From: Cellulosimicrobium cellulans
Lineage (GTDB): Bacteria; Actinomycetota; Actinomycetes; Actinomycetales; Cellulomonadaceae
DNA length: 64,000 nt
NCBI RefSeq assembly: GCF_016921195.1
Contig: NZ_JAFGYF010000003.1
Location: 62,001-126,000 of the forward strand
Reading direction: 5' to 3'
The notes under the pieces were generated by a model. That model was not told the DNA's origin and did no database searches. It worked only from the letters and a program-made list of their open reading frames with translations. Made by a program: the position numbers and the translations under genes. Below, piece after piece: positions 44,073 through 50,907 of the stretch (position 1 is the stretch's first letter; each line of letters starts with the position of its first letter).

Positions 44073-44512
44073 CAGGGGTCGAGACGGTCCAGGCGGTCGA
44101 CGATGACTGCCTGCTCGACCCGCGTGAGCGTCGAGATGCGGCGCATCAACACCTCGGGTGTGACCTCGAGGTACTCGGCGGCCGAGGCGAGGTCCTGCGG
44201 GTGCAGCGCCATCGCCTCGGCGACCTCGTCGACGTCGTGCAGCAGACGCCGCGCGGCCAGCGTGTCGGCCTCGACCTCGAACCGGGCGGCGAACCACCGA
44301 CCCGGCGGGGTGTGCTCATGGTGGCGCAGATCGATATGCGCGAGCTCGTGCGCGAGCGTCGAGTTGCGCTGCGGCCGGTTCAAGGATCGGTCGATGAGGA
44401 TCACCGACACCTCCTGGACCCAGGCCCCGCGCACGGGCGCGATGTCGCACCGCTCGATCTGGACGTCTGGGTACCGTGCGGCGGCGTCACGCCACGGGCT
44501 ATACCGAGCCAA
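44069..44512 (-). CDS. ImmA/IrrE-family metallopeptidase
   Basis: This protein of about 147 residues has the zinc motif HELAH (55-59) and downstream glutamates in FEVEADTLAARRLL (79-92). ImmA-type proteases cleave phage or ICE repressors to trigger induction. A TTG start at 44512 with GGAGGA upstream is the best choice, since no ATG or GTG lies in the coding region; this start is tentative. It follows the repressor gene on the same strand and ends by overlapping the integrase stop. Confidence 0.82.
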   Translation of the reverse strand: MARYSPWRDAAARYPDVQIERCDIAPVRGAWVQEVSVILIDRSLNRPQRNSTLAHELAHIDLRHHEHTPPGRWFAARFEVEADTLAARRLLHDVDEVAEAMALHPQDLASAAEYLEVTPEVLMRRISTLTRVEQAVIVDRLDRLDPC

Positions 44513-44529
44513 CCTGCCCCCTTCCTCCG

Positions 44530-44916
44530 TCAACTGGCGCGCAGCTCCCTCGCCTTCTGCAGGAGCGCCAGCTTGGTGGCCGTGAGCGCTTCCTCGCGTT
44601 CCTCCGGGCTGAGGTCTTCCAGCACCTTGGGGTCGACGTCGAGGTAGACGCCTTGCCCAGTGTGGGCCGGGTCGGGGACGCCCGCCTCTTCGATGCCGCG
44701 TGCGACACGGTCGATGCGTCCGGTGGGCCAGCCGAAGTGGTCCTCGATCTTGGCGAGGCTGGTGGCACGGGGCCACCTGTTGCCGTGGAGGAAGTCGCGG
44801 ATGGTGTCGACGTGGACACCGGTCTCCCGGGACAGTGCGGCGGCCGTGAGGTCGCCCTCGGTGAGGGCTACGCGGACGAGCTCGATCGCGTTCTGCCGGG
44901 AGTTGTCGGCGGGCAT
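44530..44916 (-). CDS. Prophage repressor-like HTH protein
   Basis: This 128-residue protein has an XRE-like helix-turn-helix at about 25-45 (AAALSRETGVHVDTIRDFLH) followed by a short acidic C-terminal part. There is no self-cleavage domain. With the ImmA peptidase downstream, a cI/ImmR-ImmA type switch is likely. GAGGGGAT precedes the ATG at 44916; a longer frame to 44988 was rejected. The intergenic region to the right carries repeated GTTCCA motifs on both promoters. Confidence 0.82.
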   Translation of the reverse strand: MPADNSRQNAIELVRVALTEGDLTAAALSRETGVHVDTIRDFLHGNRWPRATSLAKIEDHFGWPTGRIDRVARGIEEAGVPDPAHTGQGVYLDVDPKVLEDLSPEEREEALTATKLALLQKARELRAS

Positions 44917-44967
44917 GGGGATCCCCTCGCTGTAGTCATGTCGTCGCTGCCTTTCTGGCATCAGTCC

Positions 44968-45010
44968 TGATGGAACACCCCAGGTCACCTAGTTGTACAC
45001 GGTGGAACTT
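44968..45010 (-). promoter_or_regulatory. Repressor promoter region with two GTTCCA motifs
   Basis: On the minus strand AGTTCCAC (45009-45002) and TGTTCCA (44977-44971) lie 55-95 bp upstream of the repressor start. They match the motif at the rightward early promoters, so the repressor probably regulates itself. The whole 348-bp gap (44917-45264) holds only control elements. Confidence 0.5.
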
Positions 45011-45103
45011 GGGTGGGTGCGACGCTACACGACGCGGGCAACGGTGCCCGAACACTCCCGGAGGCACCCGATGTAGTTTCGTGCCCTGTTCCACGCTGTC
45101 CTG

Positions 45104-45132
45104 TTGACACTTCCACGGCGGCGTGGAAGACT
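45104..45132 (+). promoter_or_regulatory. Early rightward promoter with an operator inside
   Basis: TTGACA (45104-45109) and AAGACT (45127-45132) are 17 bp apart. The spacer begins with a perfect inverted repeat CTTCCACG-GCGG-CGTGGAAG (45110-45129) that runs into the -10. GTTCCAC upstream (near 45089) and TGGAACA, CGGAACA and AGTTCCA downstream (45134-45172) surround it. A repressor bound here would block RNA polymerase. Confidence 0.65.
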
Positions 45133-45202
45133 CTGGAACACGACACCGGAACATCGGCCGGGTGAGTTCCAGACTCACCCTTTCCGATCCGGGAACAGCA
45201 GC

Positions 45203-45243
45203 GGGGCCCCCGGTCTATCCACCACAGACGTTCCGGGGACCCC
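45203..45243 (+). promoter_or_regulatory. Leader hairpin before the first early gene
   Basis: GGGGCCCCCGG pairs with CCGGGGACCCC (10 of 11 bases) across a 19-nt loop that contains CACCACAGAC. The same ten bases occur after the promoters at 49517 and 53802. AGGAG and the GTG of the first gene follow, so the hairpin may affect transcription or translation of the early operon. Confidence 0.4.
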
Positions 45244-45264
45244 ACTACAGACAGGAGCCTACCC

Positions 45265-45408
45265 GTGGACGCCTACGAGCGTTACCTCGCCAACCACACC
45301 GACCTCCTCGCCGCGCGCGAGCTGCCCCGCGAGTGCGTCGAGTGCGGCGACCCGGCCGACGACCGCGAGCTCTGCGACACCTGCGCCGTGCAGGAGGTCG
45401 CCGCGTGA
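45265..45408 (+). CDS. Small zinc-ribbon-like phage protein
   Basis: This 47-residue protein begins at GTG with AGGAG upstream. Two CxxC knuckles (ECVECGD and LCDTC) suggest one bound zinc. It is the first gene of the rightward early operon and overlaps the next gene as GTGA. The function is unknown. Confidence 0.7.
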   Translation: MDAYERYLANHTDLLAARELPRECVECGDPADDRELCDTCAVQEVAA

Positions 45409-45596
45409 TCCGGAACCCGATCGTCGCCGCCCTGTCGTTCGGGCTCGCGTTCCACCTCATCGCAGGCGGCCTCGTCGTCGCCTGGGTCGCGCGCCCGTTC
45501 GACGGCGCACACCTCATCCTCGCGCCCGCCCTCATCCTCGCGGGCGCCGCCATCCTCGTCCGCTTCCACGTCGTGTCCGGGAGGACCCCACGATGA
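45405..45596 (+). CDS. Small phage membrane protein
   Basis: This 63-residue protein has two hydrophobic helices (about 6-28 and 36-55) and a short basic tail. GTG overlaps the preceding stop, and its own stop overlaps the next ATG. Function unknown. Confidence 0.7.
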   Translation: MIRNPIVAALSFGLAFHLIAGGLVVAWVARPFDGAHLILAPALILAGAAILVRFHVVSGRTPR

Positions 45597-45835
45597 GCCA
45601 GACCACCAGCACCACCTGGGCCGTGTGCCTGTGCACCGACTCCCAGCACGCGGAGTTCGACCATCACGCCTTCACCCCCGACCGCGCCGAAGCGGTCCGC
45701 CAGGTCTCCGGGTACGAGCCCACCGCACACGTCATCGAGCGGCAGACCGTCGAGGCCACGCGCACCGTGTTCGCCGGCGCCGCGTCCCCCCTCAACCCCA
45801 CCTTCCCGCTCGCGTTCGAGGGAGCGACCCTGTGA
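45593..45835 (+). CDS. Small hypothetical phage protein
   Basis: This 80-residue soluble protein (MSQTTSTTWAVCLCTDSQHA at the start) has a His-rich segment EFDHHAF and no recognised domain. Translationally coupled on both sides. Confidence 0.65.
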   Translation: MSQTTSTTWAVCLCTDSQHAEFDHHAFTPDRAEAVRQVSGYEPTAHVIERQTVEATRTVFAGAASPLNPTFPLAFEGATL

Positions 45836-46071
45836 CCGCCACCGCCGAGATGACCGCCGAAGGGTTCTTCGACTGGCGCGAGATGGCCAAGCGCATCAAG
45901 CGCACCCCCGACTGGGTCCGCCGCCACACCAAGGAACTCCCCCACCACCGCCTCCCCGGCAACCGCGTCATGTTCTCCGACGAGTGCGTCCGCATCTACA
46001 AGCAGTCCACGCTCGTCGTCCCCACGGGCCGCACCTCCGGCTCCCGAGCACGAGACAAGGGCAACCGATGA
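45832..46071 (+). CDS. MerR-like HTH protein, excisionase candidate
   Basis: This 79-residue basic protein has a winged-helix-like motif DWREMAKRIKRTPDWVRRHT followed by LPHHRLPGNRVMFSDECVRI, the pattern of helix-turn-helix-17/excisionase proteins. It lies in the early operon near the integrase, so a recombination directionality factor is a reasonable guess, but a plain transcription factor cannot be excluded. GTG start. Confidence 0.65.
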   Translation: MTATAEMTAEGFFDWREMAKRIKRTPDWVRRHTKELPHHRLPGNRVMFSDECVRIYKQSTLVVPTGRTSGSRARDKGNR

Positions 46072-46964
46072 GCACCGCCAGCGTCGAGACGCTTGAGCCC
46101 GGCTCCGCGCCCTGGCTCCGCACCATCACCGCGTCCAAGCTCGCCGCGATCCTCGGCCACTCCCCCTGGGCCTCGCCCCTCTCCACCTGGCAGCAGATGA
46201 AGGGACTCGACCCGGGCGAGCCGCAGACCGCCGCGCAGTCCCGCGGGCACTACCACGAGCCCGGCGTCCTCGCGTGGTGGAAGGACCAGCACCCCGAGTA
46301 CACCATCCACCGCGACAAGGTCGTGCTCCGCCGCCGCGGCCTCCCCTGGGCCGCCGCCACCCCCGAACTCGTCGTCGAGGGCCCCGGCCAGCCGATCGCC
46401 GGCGTCGAGGCGAAGACCGCAGCCGACACCCGCGGCGCCTGGGGCAAACCCGGCACCGACGAGATCCCGATCTACTACGCCGTCCAGGCCATGTGGCAGA
46501 TGCACCTCGGCGGGTACGAGAAGACGTTCGTGCCCGTGCTCGGCGAGTACCTCACGCACTCCGAGTACGTCGTCGAGTACGACCCGATCCTCGGGATGCA
46601 GTTCGAGCTCGCCGCGTTCGAGTTCTGGGAGTCCCTGCAGGACGACGTTCCCCCGGACCTCGACGACCACCCCGCGACGCTCGAGTCCCTGCGCCGCACG
46701 TACCGCGAGATCGACCGCGACGACGCCATCTACCTCGACCACGCCACGGCCGCCGACATCATCGACGCCGTCAGGAGCGAGAAGGCCGCGACCGCGCGCC
46801 TCACCGGCGCGAAGTCCCGGCTCGCCGCCGACATGGGCAAGGCCCGCACCGCCTACGTCGTCATCGACGACACCCCGGTCCCGATCGCGTCCCGCGTCGC
46901 GTCCTCGACCGGCAAGCCCTACGTGAAGTTCGCCAAGACCCTCCCGACCATCCCGAAGGACTGA
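46068..46964 (+). CDS. YqaJ-family viral exonuclease
   Basis: This 298-residue nuclease of the PD-(D/E)XK fold degrades one strand of double-stranded DNA ends to load the annealase next door. The ITASKLAAILGHSPWASPLS opening (about 20-39), AAATPELVVEG, PIAGVEAKTA (the ExK active site) and YYAVQAMWQMHL are YqaJ motifs. It is paired with a RecT-like gene 4 bp downstream, the usual two-gene recombination module. Confidence 0.9.
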   Translation: MSTASVETLEPGSAPWLRTITASKLAAILGHSPWASPLSTWQQMKGLDPGEPQTAAQSRGHYHEPGVLAWWKDQHPEYTIHRDKVVLRRRGLPWAAATPELVVEGPGQPIAGVEAKTAADTRGAWGKPGTDEIPIYYAVQAMWQMHLGGYEKTFVPVLGEYLTHSEYVVEYDPILGMQFELAAFEFWESLQDDVPPDLDDHPATLESLRRTYREIDRDDAIYLDHATAADIIDAVRSEKAATARLTGAKSRLAADMGKARTAYVVIDDTPVPIASRVASSTGKPYVKFAKTLPTIPKD

Positions 46965-46968
46965 CACC

Positions 46969-47832
46969 GTGACCGAGCTCATCCACACCACGTCGACCAC
47001 GTCCGCGCCCCTGCCGGACAAGATGCGGTACGCGCAGGCCCTCGCCGGGTCGAACCTGCTCCCGAAGCAGTACCGGGAGCAGCCCGCCAACCTCCTGTTC
47101 GCGCTCGAGTACGCCGACGCCCTCGGCGTGTCCCCGATCCACGCCATCACGTCGATTCACGTCATCGAGGGCAAGCCGTCCGCGTCGGCCGACCTCATCG
47201 CGTCCCTCGTGCGCCGCGCCGGGCACCGCCTGCGCATCACCGGCGACGACACGTACGCCGAGGCCACCATCCTCCGCGCCGACGACCCCGACTTCCCGTT
47301 CACCGTGCGCTGGGACATGGCCCGCGCCCGGCAGGCCGGCCTCGCGGGCAAGGCCGTGTGGAAGCAGTACCCCGCGGCGATGCTCCGGTCCCGCGCCATC
47401 ACCGAGGTCGCGCGCCAGGCCGCGCCCGACGCCCTGTTCGGGGTCGTGTACACGCCCGAGGAACTGGGTGCGGAGGTCGACGCCACGGGCGAGCTCGTGC
47501 ACACCGTGACCCAGGTCCCCGCCTCGCCCGCCCCGGCCTCGGCGCCGGTGTCCGAGCGGTCCGGCGTGGCACGCCTGCGCGAGGCGCACCCCGACCCGGC
47601 CGCACCGCCGGCGGAGGACGTGCACGACGCGGAGGTCGTCGACGAGGGCCCGGCCCCGGCGACCACGGAGCAGCGCAAGGCCGTCATCGCCGCGCTCGAC
47701 GCCGACGGCGTGGACGGCACGAACAAGCAGGCCGTGCTCGACGCCCTCACCGAGCGCCTCGGCCGCCCGATCACGTCCACGTCCGAGCTCACCGCGGACG
47801 AGGCCGACCAGATCACCGGCGGCACCCAGTGA
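46969..47832 (+). CDS. RecT-like single-strand annealing protein
   Basis: This 287-residue protein anneals complementary strands during phage recombination. LLPKQYREQPANLLFALEYA and SVRR-type basic patches, then KAVWKQYPAAMLRSRAITEV and VYTPEELG near 165 match actinophage RecT proteins. The last ~100 residues are acidic and disordered. GTG at 46969. It works with the YqaJ exonuclease. Confidence 0.87.
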   Translation: MTELIHTTSTTSAPLPDKMRYAQALAGSNLLPKQYREQPANLLFALEYADALGVSPIHAITSIHVIEGKPSASADLIASLVRRAGHRLRITGDDTYAEATILRADDPDFPFTVRWDMARARQAGLAGKAVWKQYPAAMLRSRAITEVARQAAPDALFGVVYTPEELGAEVDATGELVHTVTQVPASPAPASAPVSERSGVARLREAHPDPAAPPAEDVHDAEVVDEGPAPATTEQRKAVIAALDADGVDGTNKQAVLDALTERLGRPITSTSELTADEADQITGGTQ

Positions 47833-47975
47833 CCAAGCTCAAGCGTCACCGGTGCGTGCGGTGCGGCATCGCCGTCCACCTCCCCCGCTCCGCATGCAAC
47901 GACTGCCGCTACGTCGACCCCGACACCTGCAAGCAGCTCACATCCACCGGACCCCGAAGGAAGGCCGCCGAATGA
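47829..47975 (+). CDS. Small zinc-finger phage protein
   Basis: This 48-residue basic protein has CVRCG and CNDC knuckles separated by about 12 residues, a likely zinc ribbon. GTG overlaps the recT-like stop. Function unknown; nucleic-acid binding is plausible. Confidence 0.7.
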   Translation: MTKLKRHRCVRCGIAVHLPRSACNDCRYVDPDTCKQLTSTGPRRKAAE

Positions 47976-48247
47976 CCACCGCCCCGACCGCGTGCCGATG
48001 CGGCACAATCCGCGACGACCGCGACCTCTGCCCCCACTGCGACTACCCCGAGCCGATCACTGGCTGGGTCATCTACGACGGTGTCCGGACCCCCGTCCGG
48101 TCGTGCCCCGTCGGCTGCGTCCCATGCAGGACCCGGGACTCCAAGTGCGAGGTGTGCCGTACCGACTGCGCCACACCCGTCGCCGCCACCTACCACCAGA
48201 AGCAGTGCCGCAAGGCCGAGAACTACCTGAGGAACAACCCCCGATGA
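47972..48247 (+). CDS. Cysteine-rich phage protein
   Basis: This 91-residue protein has about ten cysteines in [24 protein letters not shown] and TDC arrangements, enough for two or more zinc sites. ATG start with AAGGA upstream. Overlaps its neighbours. Function unknown. Confidence 0.7.
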   Translation: MTTAPTACRCGTIRDDRDLCPHCDYPEPITGWVIYDGVRTPVRSCPVGCVPCRTRDSKCEVCRTDCATPVAATYHQKQCRKAENYLRNNPR

Positions 48248-48489
48248 GCGCACCCGTCACCGTCTACACCAAGCCACGCTGCGTCCAGTGCGACGCCACC
48301 AAGCGCCACCTCGACAAGCGCGGCACCGAGTACACCCCCGTCGACATCACCCAGGACCCCGCCGCGCTCGAGCACGTGCGCAGCCTCGGCTACCTGCAGG
48401 TCCCCGTCGTCGTGGCCGGCGACAACCACTGGTCCGGGTACTCACCGGACAAGCTCAACACCCTCACCACCACCAACCAGGAGAACTGA
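48244..48489 (+). CDS. NrdH-like glutaredoxin
   Basis: This 81-residue thioredoxin-fold protein has the CVQC redox pair in [20 protein letters not shown] and the cis-Pro loop YLQVPVVV. NrdH redoxins reduce ribonucleotide reductase; phages often carry one to raise dNTP supply. Overlaps the previous gene as ATGA. Confidence 0.88.
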   Translation: MSAPVTVYTKPRCVQCDATKRHLDKRGTEYTPVDITQDPAALEHVRSLGYLQVPVVVAGDNHWSGYSPDKLNTLTTTNQEN

Positions 48490-48491
48490 CC

Positions 48492-48950
48492 ATGGCAGGC
48501 GACACCGTCATCACCGTCATCGGCAACCTGACCGCCGATCCGGAGCTCCGTTTCACCCCGTCCGGGGCCGCCGTCGCGAACTTCACCATCGCGAGTACGC
48601 CCCGCACGTTCGACCGGCAGGCCAACGAGTGGAAGGACGGCGACACCCTGTTCATGCGCTGCTCCCTGTGGCGCGAGGCCGCGGAGAACGTCGCCGAGTC
48701 CCTCACCAAGGGCACCCGCGTCATCGCGCAGGGCCGCCTCGTCCAGCGCTCGTACGAGACCCGCGAGGGCGAGAAGCGCACCGTCGTCGAACTGCAGGTC
48801 GACGAGATCGGCCCGTCCCTCGCCTACGCCTCCGCGAAGGTCACCCGGTCCCAGCGCGGCGGCAACGGCGGGGGCCAGCGGCCGGGCGCCGGTGGGGACG
48901 CGTGGTCGTCGTCCGGCGGGTCCTCGTTCTCGGACGAGCCCCCGTTCTGA
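48492..48950 (+). CDS. ssb: Single-stranded DNA-binding protein
   Basis: This 152-residue OB-fold protein has [40 protein letters not shown] and [11 protein letters not shown] motifs, a Gly-rich linker and the acidic tip FSDEPPF, which recruits partner proteins. A strong double hairpin follows, ending this part of the early transcript. Confidence 0.94.
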   Translation: MAGDTVITVIGNLTADPELRFTPSGAAVANFTIASTPRTFDRQANEWKDGDTLFMRCSLWREAAENVAESLTKGTRVIAQGRLVQRSYETREGEKRTVVELQVDEIGPSLAYASAKVTRSQRGGNGGGQRPGAGGDAWSSSGGSSFSDEPPF

Positions 48951-48969
48951 CGGGCACCCACACCCAGCA

Positions 48970-49015
48970 GGAAGGCCCGCCGTACGCCCCGTGTGGGGCG
49001 TACGGCGGGCCTTCC
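48970..49015 (+). terminator. Very strong hairpin terminator after ssb
   Basis: A perfect 21-bp stem with loop GTGT lies 19 bp beyond the ssb stop. It separates the first early operon from the leftward pair that converges on it. Confidence 0.85.
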
Positions 49016-49030
49016 GTCGTCCGGTACGAC

Positions 49031-49062
49031 GAGGGCCCCACAGGCGATCCTGTGGGGCCCTC
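49031..49062 (-). terminator. Hairpin terminator of the leftward RHH pair
   Basis: A perfect 14-bp stem (GAGGGCCCCACAGG and its complement) with loop CGAT lies 3 bp beyond the stop of the RHH gene on the minus strand. Confidence 0.8.
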
Positions 49063-49065
49063 GCG

Positions 49066-49203
49066 TCACTTCTGGATGTACTCGACCAGTGCGCGCCGGA
49101 TGACTTCGGACACGGTCTCGTCGTTCTCCGCCGCGCGTTCCTTCGCCGCCTCCCAGACCTCGTCGGCGACGCGGACGTTGCGCAGCGTGGTGCCCCGCGC
49201 CAT
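49066..49203 (-). CDS. Small ribbon-helix-helix (Arc/CopG-like) protein
   Basis: This 45-residue protein (MARGTTLRNVRVADEVWEAA at the start, then SEVIRRALVEYIQK) shows the RHH pattern: a short beta strand TTLRNVRV, then two helices. RHH dimers bind DNA as repressors or antitoxins. It begins one base after the stop of the upstream gene on the same strand and faces a terminator, so the two form a leftward operon within a rightward region. Confidence 0.75.
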   Translation of the reverse strand: MARGTTLRNVRVADEVWEAAKERAAENDETVSEVIRRALVEYIQK

Positions 49204-49204
49204 G

Positions 49205-49402
49205 TCAGGCGCGGCCGATGCGGGCGCCGACCTTGGCGCGGGCCCCGGCCCGCTCGCGCGAGTCGGCGAGCGTACGGAGCGCGGCGGCCCCGGCGTGGTC
49301 GCCCTTGGCCTCGGCGGCGTCGGCGTCGGCGCGCATCTTCTTGACGATCGCGGCGGTGCGGGCGGCGATGCGGTCTGCCTGGGTGCTGGTCACGGTGTTC
49401 AT
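49205..49402 (-). CDS. Small Ala/Arg-rich helical protein
   Basis: This 65-residue basic protein is probably all-helical (AARTAAIVKKMRADADAAEA). AAAGG precedes the ATG at 49402. Together with the RHH gene it is transcribed leftward from a near-consensus promoter. I do not recognise a toxin fold; function unknown. Confidence 0.6.
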   Translation of the reverse strand: MNTVTSTQADRIAARTAAIVKKMRADADAAEAKGDHAGAAALRTLADSRERAGARAKVGARIGRA

Positions 49403-49439
49403 GGTTGCTGCCTTTCGTCGTTCCGTTCGGTGTACCCAC

Positions 49440-49469
49440 ACCCTACGACGGCTCAAGTTCAGGTGTCAA
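49440..49469 (-). promoter_or_regulatory. Near-consensus leftward promoter
   Basis: On the minus strand TTGACA (49469-49464), an 18-bp spacer and TAGGGT (49445-49440) precede the small helical gene by 38 bp. It is divergent from the rightward promoter at 49497-49522 and lacks a GTTCCA motif inside, so it may stay on in the lysogen. Confidence 0.6.
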
Positions 49470-49496
49470 CACGTACACACCAACTCCTCTCCCTTG

Positions 49497-49543
49497 TTGT
49501 TCCACGTTCTGCCGGGTACAGTTCCACACATGACACCACAGAC
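49497..49543 (+). promoter_or_regulatory. Rightward promoter cassette A with GTTCCAC motifs
   Basis: TTGTTCCAC (49497-49505), CCGGG, TACAGT (-10, 49517-49522), TTCCAC and ATG at 49530, then CACCACAGAC (49534-49543). The -10 is 7 nt from the ATG, so translation is probably leaderless. The same elements in the same order occur at 53783-53830. Confidence 0.6.
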
Positions 49544-50051
49544 GCCCGAACAACCAGGAAGACCCCGACTTCTCGACCTCTTCTGCTGCCAGGGCGGCGC
49601 GTCCTCCGGGTACGCCCGCACCAACGCACAGAAGATCCGAGGCAACGAGCACCCGGACTTCATCCAGGCGACCCGGGCAGCGTTCGAGCTCATCGGCAAG
49701 CCCTATGTCATCGAGAACGTGCCCGGGTCGCCCGTCCGCCCCGACATCGAGCTCTGCGGAGCCATGTTCAGCCTCCGCACCTACCGGCACCGCCTGTTCG
49801 AGTCCAACGTTCCCCTCGCCGCGCCCACGCACCGCGCCCACCAAGCGCGCACAACCAAGATGGGCCGCCGCCCAGTCGATGGCGAGTTCATGCACGTCGT
49901 CGGGAACTTCTCCGGCGTCCAGGCCGCGCGCGAAGCCATGGACATGCCTTGGGCCACGCGCGACGGGCTCCGTGAGGCCATCCCACCCGCGTATACCGAG
50001 CACATCGGCGCCCAGCTCATCGCTCACCTCGCTGCGGAGGTCGCCGCATGA
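49530..50051 (+). CDS. Truncated phage DNA (cytosine) methylase, catalytic segment missing
   Basis: This 173-residue protein starts like actinophage C5 methylases (LLDLFCCQGGASSGY, 14-28) but then jumps at residues 28-32 to ARTNAQKIRGNEHPDF, a sequence that in homologues follows the catalytic PPCQ motif. About 80 residues, including the SAM-site strands and the catalytic Cys, are absent. The ENVPG motif (62-66) and the C-terminal RTYRHRLFESNVP and VVGNFSGV parts remain. The frame is intact. It may be inactive, or kept for DNA binding. Confidence 0.75.
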   Translation: MTPQTPEQPGRPRLLDLFCCQGGASSGYARTNAQKIRGNEHPDFIQATRAAFELIGKPYVIENVPGSPVRPDIELCGAMFSLRTYRHRLFESNVPLAAPTHRAHQARTTKMGRRPVDGEFMHVVGNFSGVQAAREAMDMPWATRDGLREAIPPAYTEHIGAQLIAHLAAEVAA

Positions 50052-50434
50052 GCGCCGAGTCCCGAACCGTGTCCGTCGTCCTGCCCGTCGAGTGGGTCCT
50101 GACTGCGAACGGCCGCTACCACCACATGGCCCGCGCCGACCGCACCCGCCGAATCCGCGCCGCGTTCCTCGACGCCGCCGACGACATGGCACCCCTGCCC
50201 ACACCCGTCACCGCTGACTACCAACTCGAGTTCAAGCGCGGGCACCGCCGCGACTCCCCGAACTGGTCCCCCACGTTCAAGGCCGCGCTCGACGGACTCG
50301 TCGACGCCGGCGTGATCGAGGACGACGACGACCGCCACGTCCGACCAACCGTGATCCAGCCCCACGAGGTCGACAACCAGCTCCCCGCCCAGCACATCCG
50401 CCTCACCATCACCCTCACGGAGGCACCCCAGTGA
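50048..50434 (+). CDS. RusA-like Holliday junction resolvase
   Basis: This 128-residue protein resembles the RusA family, which cuts Holliday junctions. LTANGRYHHMARADRTRRIR near the start, then DSPNWSPTFKAALDGLVDAG and VIEDDDDRHV carry the acidic active-site residues. The ATG overlaps the preceding stop. It fits with the exonuclease/annealase recombination genes upstream. Confidence 0.8.
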   Translation: MSAESRTVSVVLPVEWVLTANGRYHHMARADRTRRIRAAFLDAADDMAPLPTPVTADYQLEFKRGHRRDSPNWSPTFKAALDGLVDAGVIEDDDDRHVRPTVIQPHEVDNQLPAQHIRLTITLTEAPQ

Positions 50435-50907
50435 CCACCACGACCAAGAAGCGCCGCACGACCGCGCCCGAGTTCTGCACGATCGACGGCTGCGACCGAC
50501 CACACGCCGGCCGCGGCTACTGCCAGCCCCACTACAAGCGCTGGTACCGGTACGGCGACCCCCTCGGGCAGCCGGCCGGGCAGCCAGCCGTCCGACCACG
50601 CAACCTGACCCCCAACATGGTCGAAGACCTCGAGTGGATGGCGCTGCACGGCGAGTCCGCCACCGGCGCCACCGAACGCATCAACCGCCACACCGAAGCC
50701 CACACCGTCCTCACCGTCGACCAGCTCATCTCCACCCTGCGCGACTACGGGCACCGCGGCCTGGCGGCACGACTCCTCCTCAACGACGCCCTCACCGACG
50801 ACGCGCTCGGCGGCGACGACGATGGCGGGCGCGGAGCTAGGGCACGAGGAGCGCGCACCCGACTCGAGCAGGCCGCGGCGAACTGGCGACCAGGCGGTGA
50901 CGCCTGA
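50431..50907 (+). CDS. Phage protein with HNH-like/zinc-finger N-terminus
   Basis: This 158-residue protein has CTIDGCDRPHAGRGYCQPHY near 17-36, a C4H-type zinc motif like those of phage HNH and DNA-binding proteins. A helical part and an Arg/Gly-rich tail follow. No full HNH active site is visible. The next gene starts within its stop (TGATG). Confidence 0.65.
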   Translation: MTTTTKKRRTTAPEFCTIDGCDRPHAGRGYCQPHYKRWYRYGDPLGQPAGQPAVRPRNLTPNMVEDLEWMALHGESATGATERINRHTEAHTVLTVDQLISTLRDYGHRGLAARLLLNDALTDDALGGDDDGGRGARARGARTRLEQAAANWRPGGDA

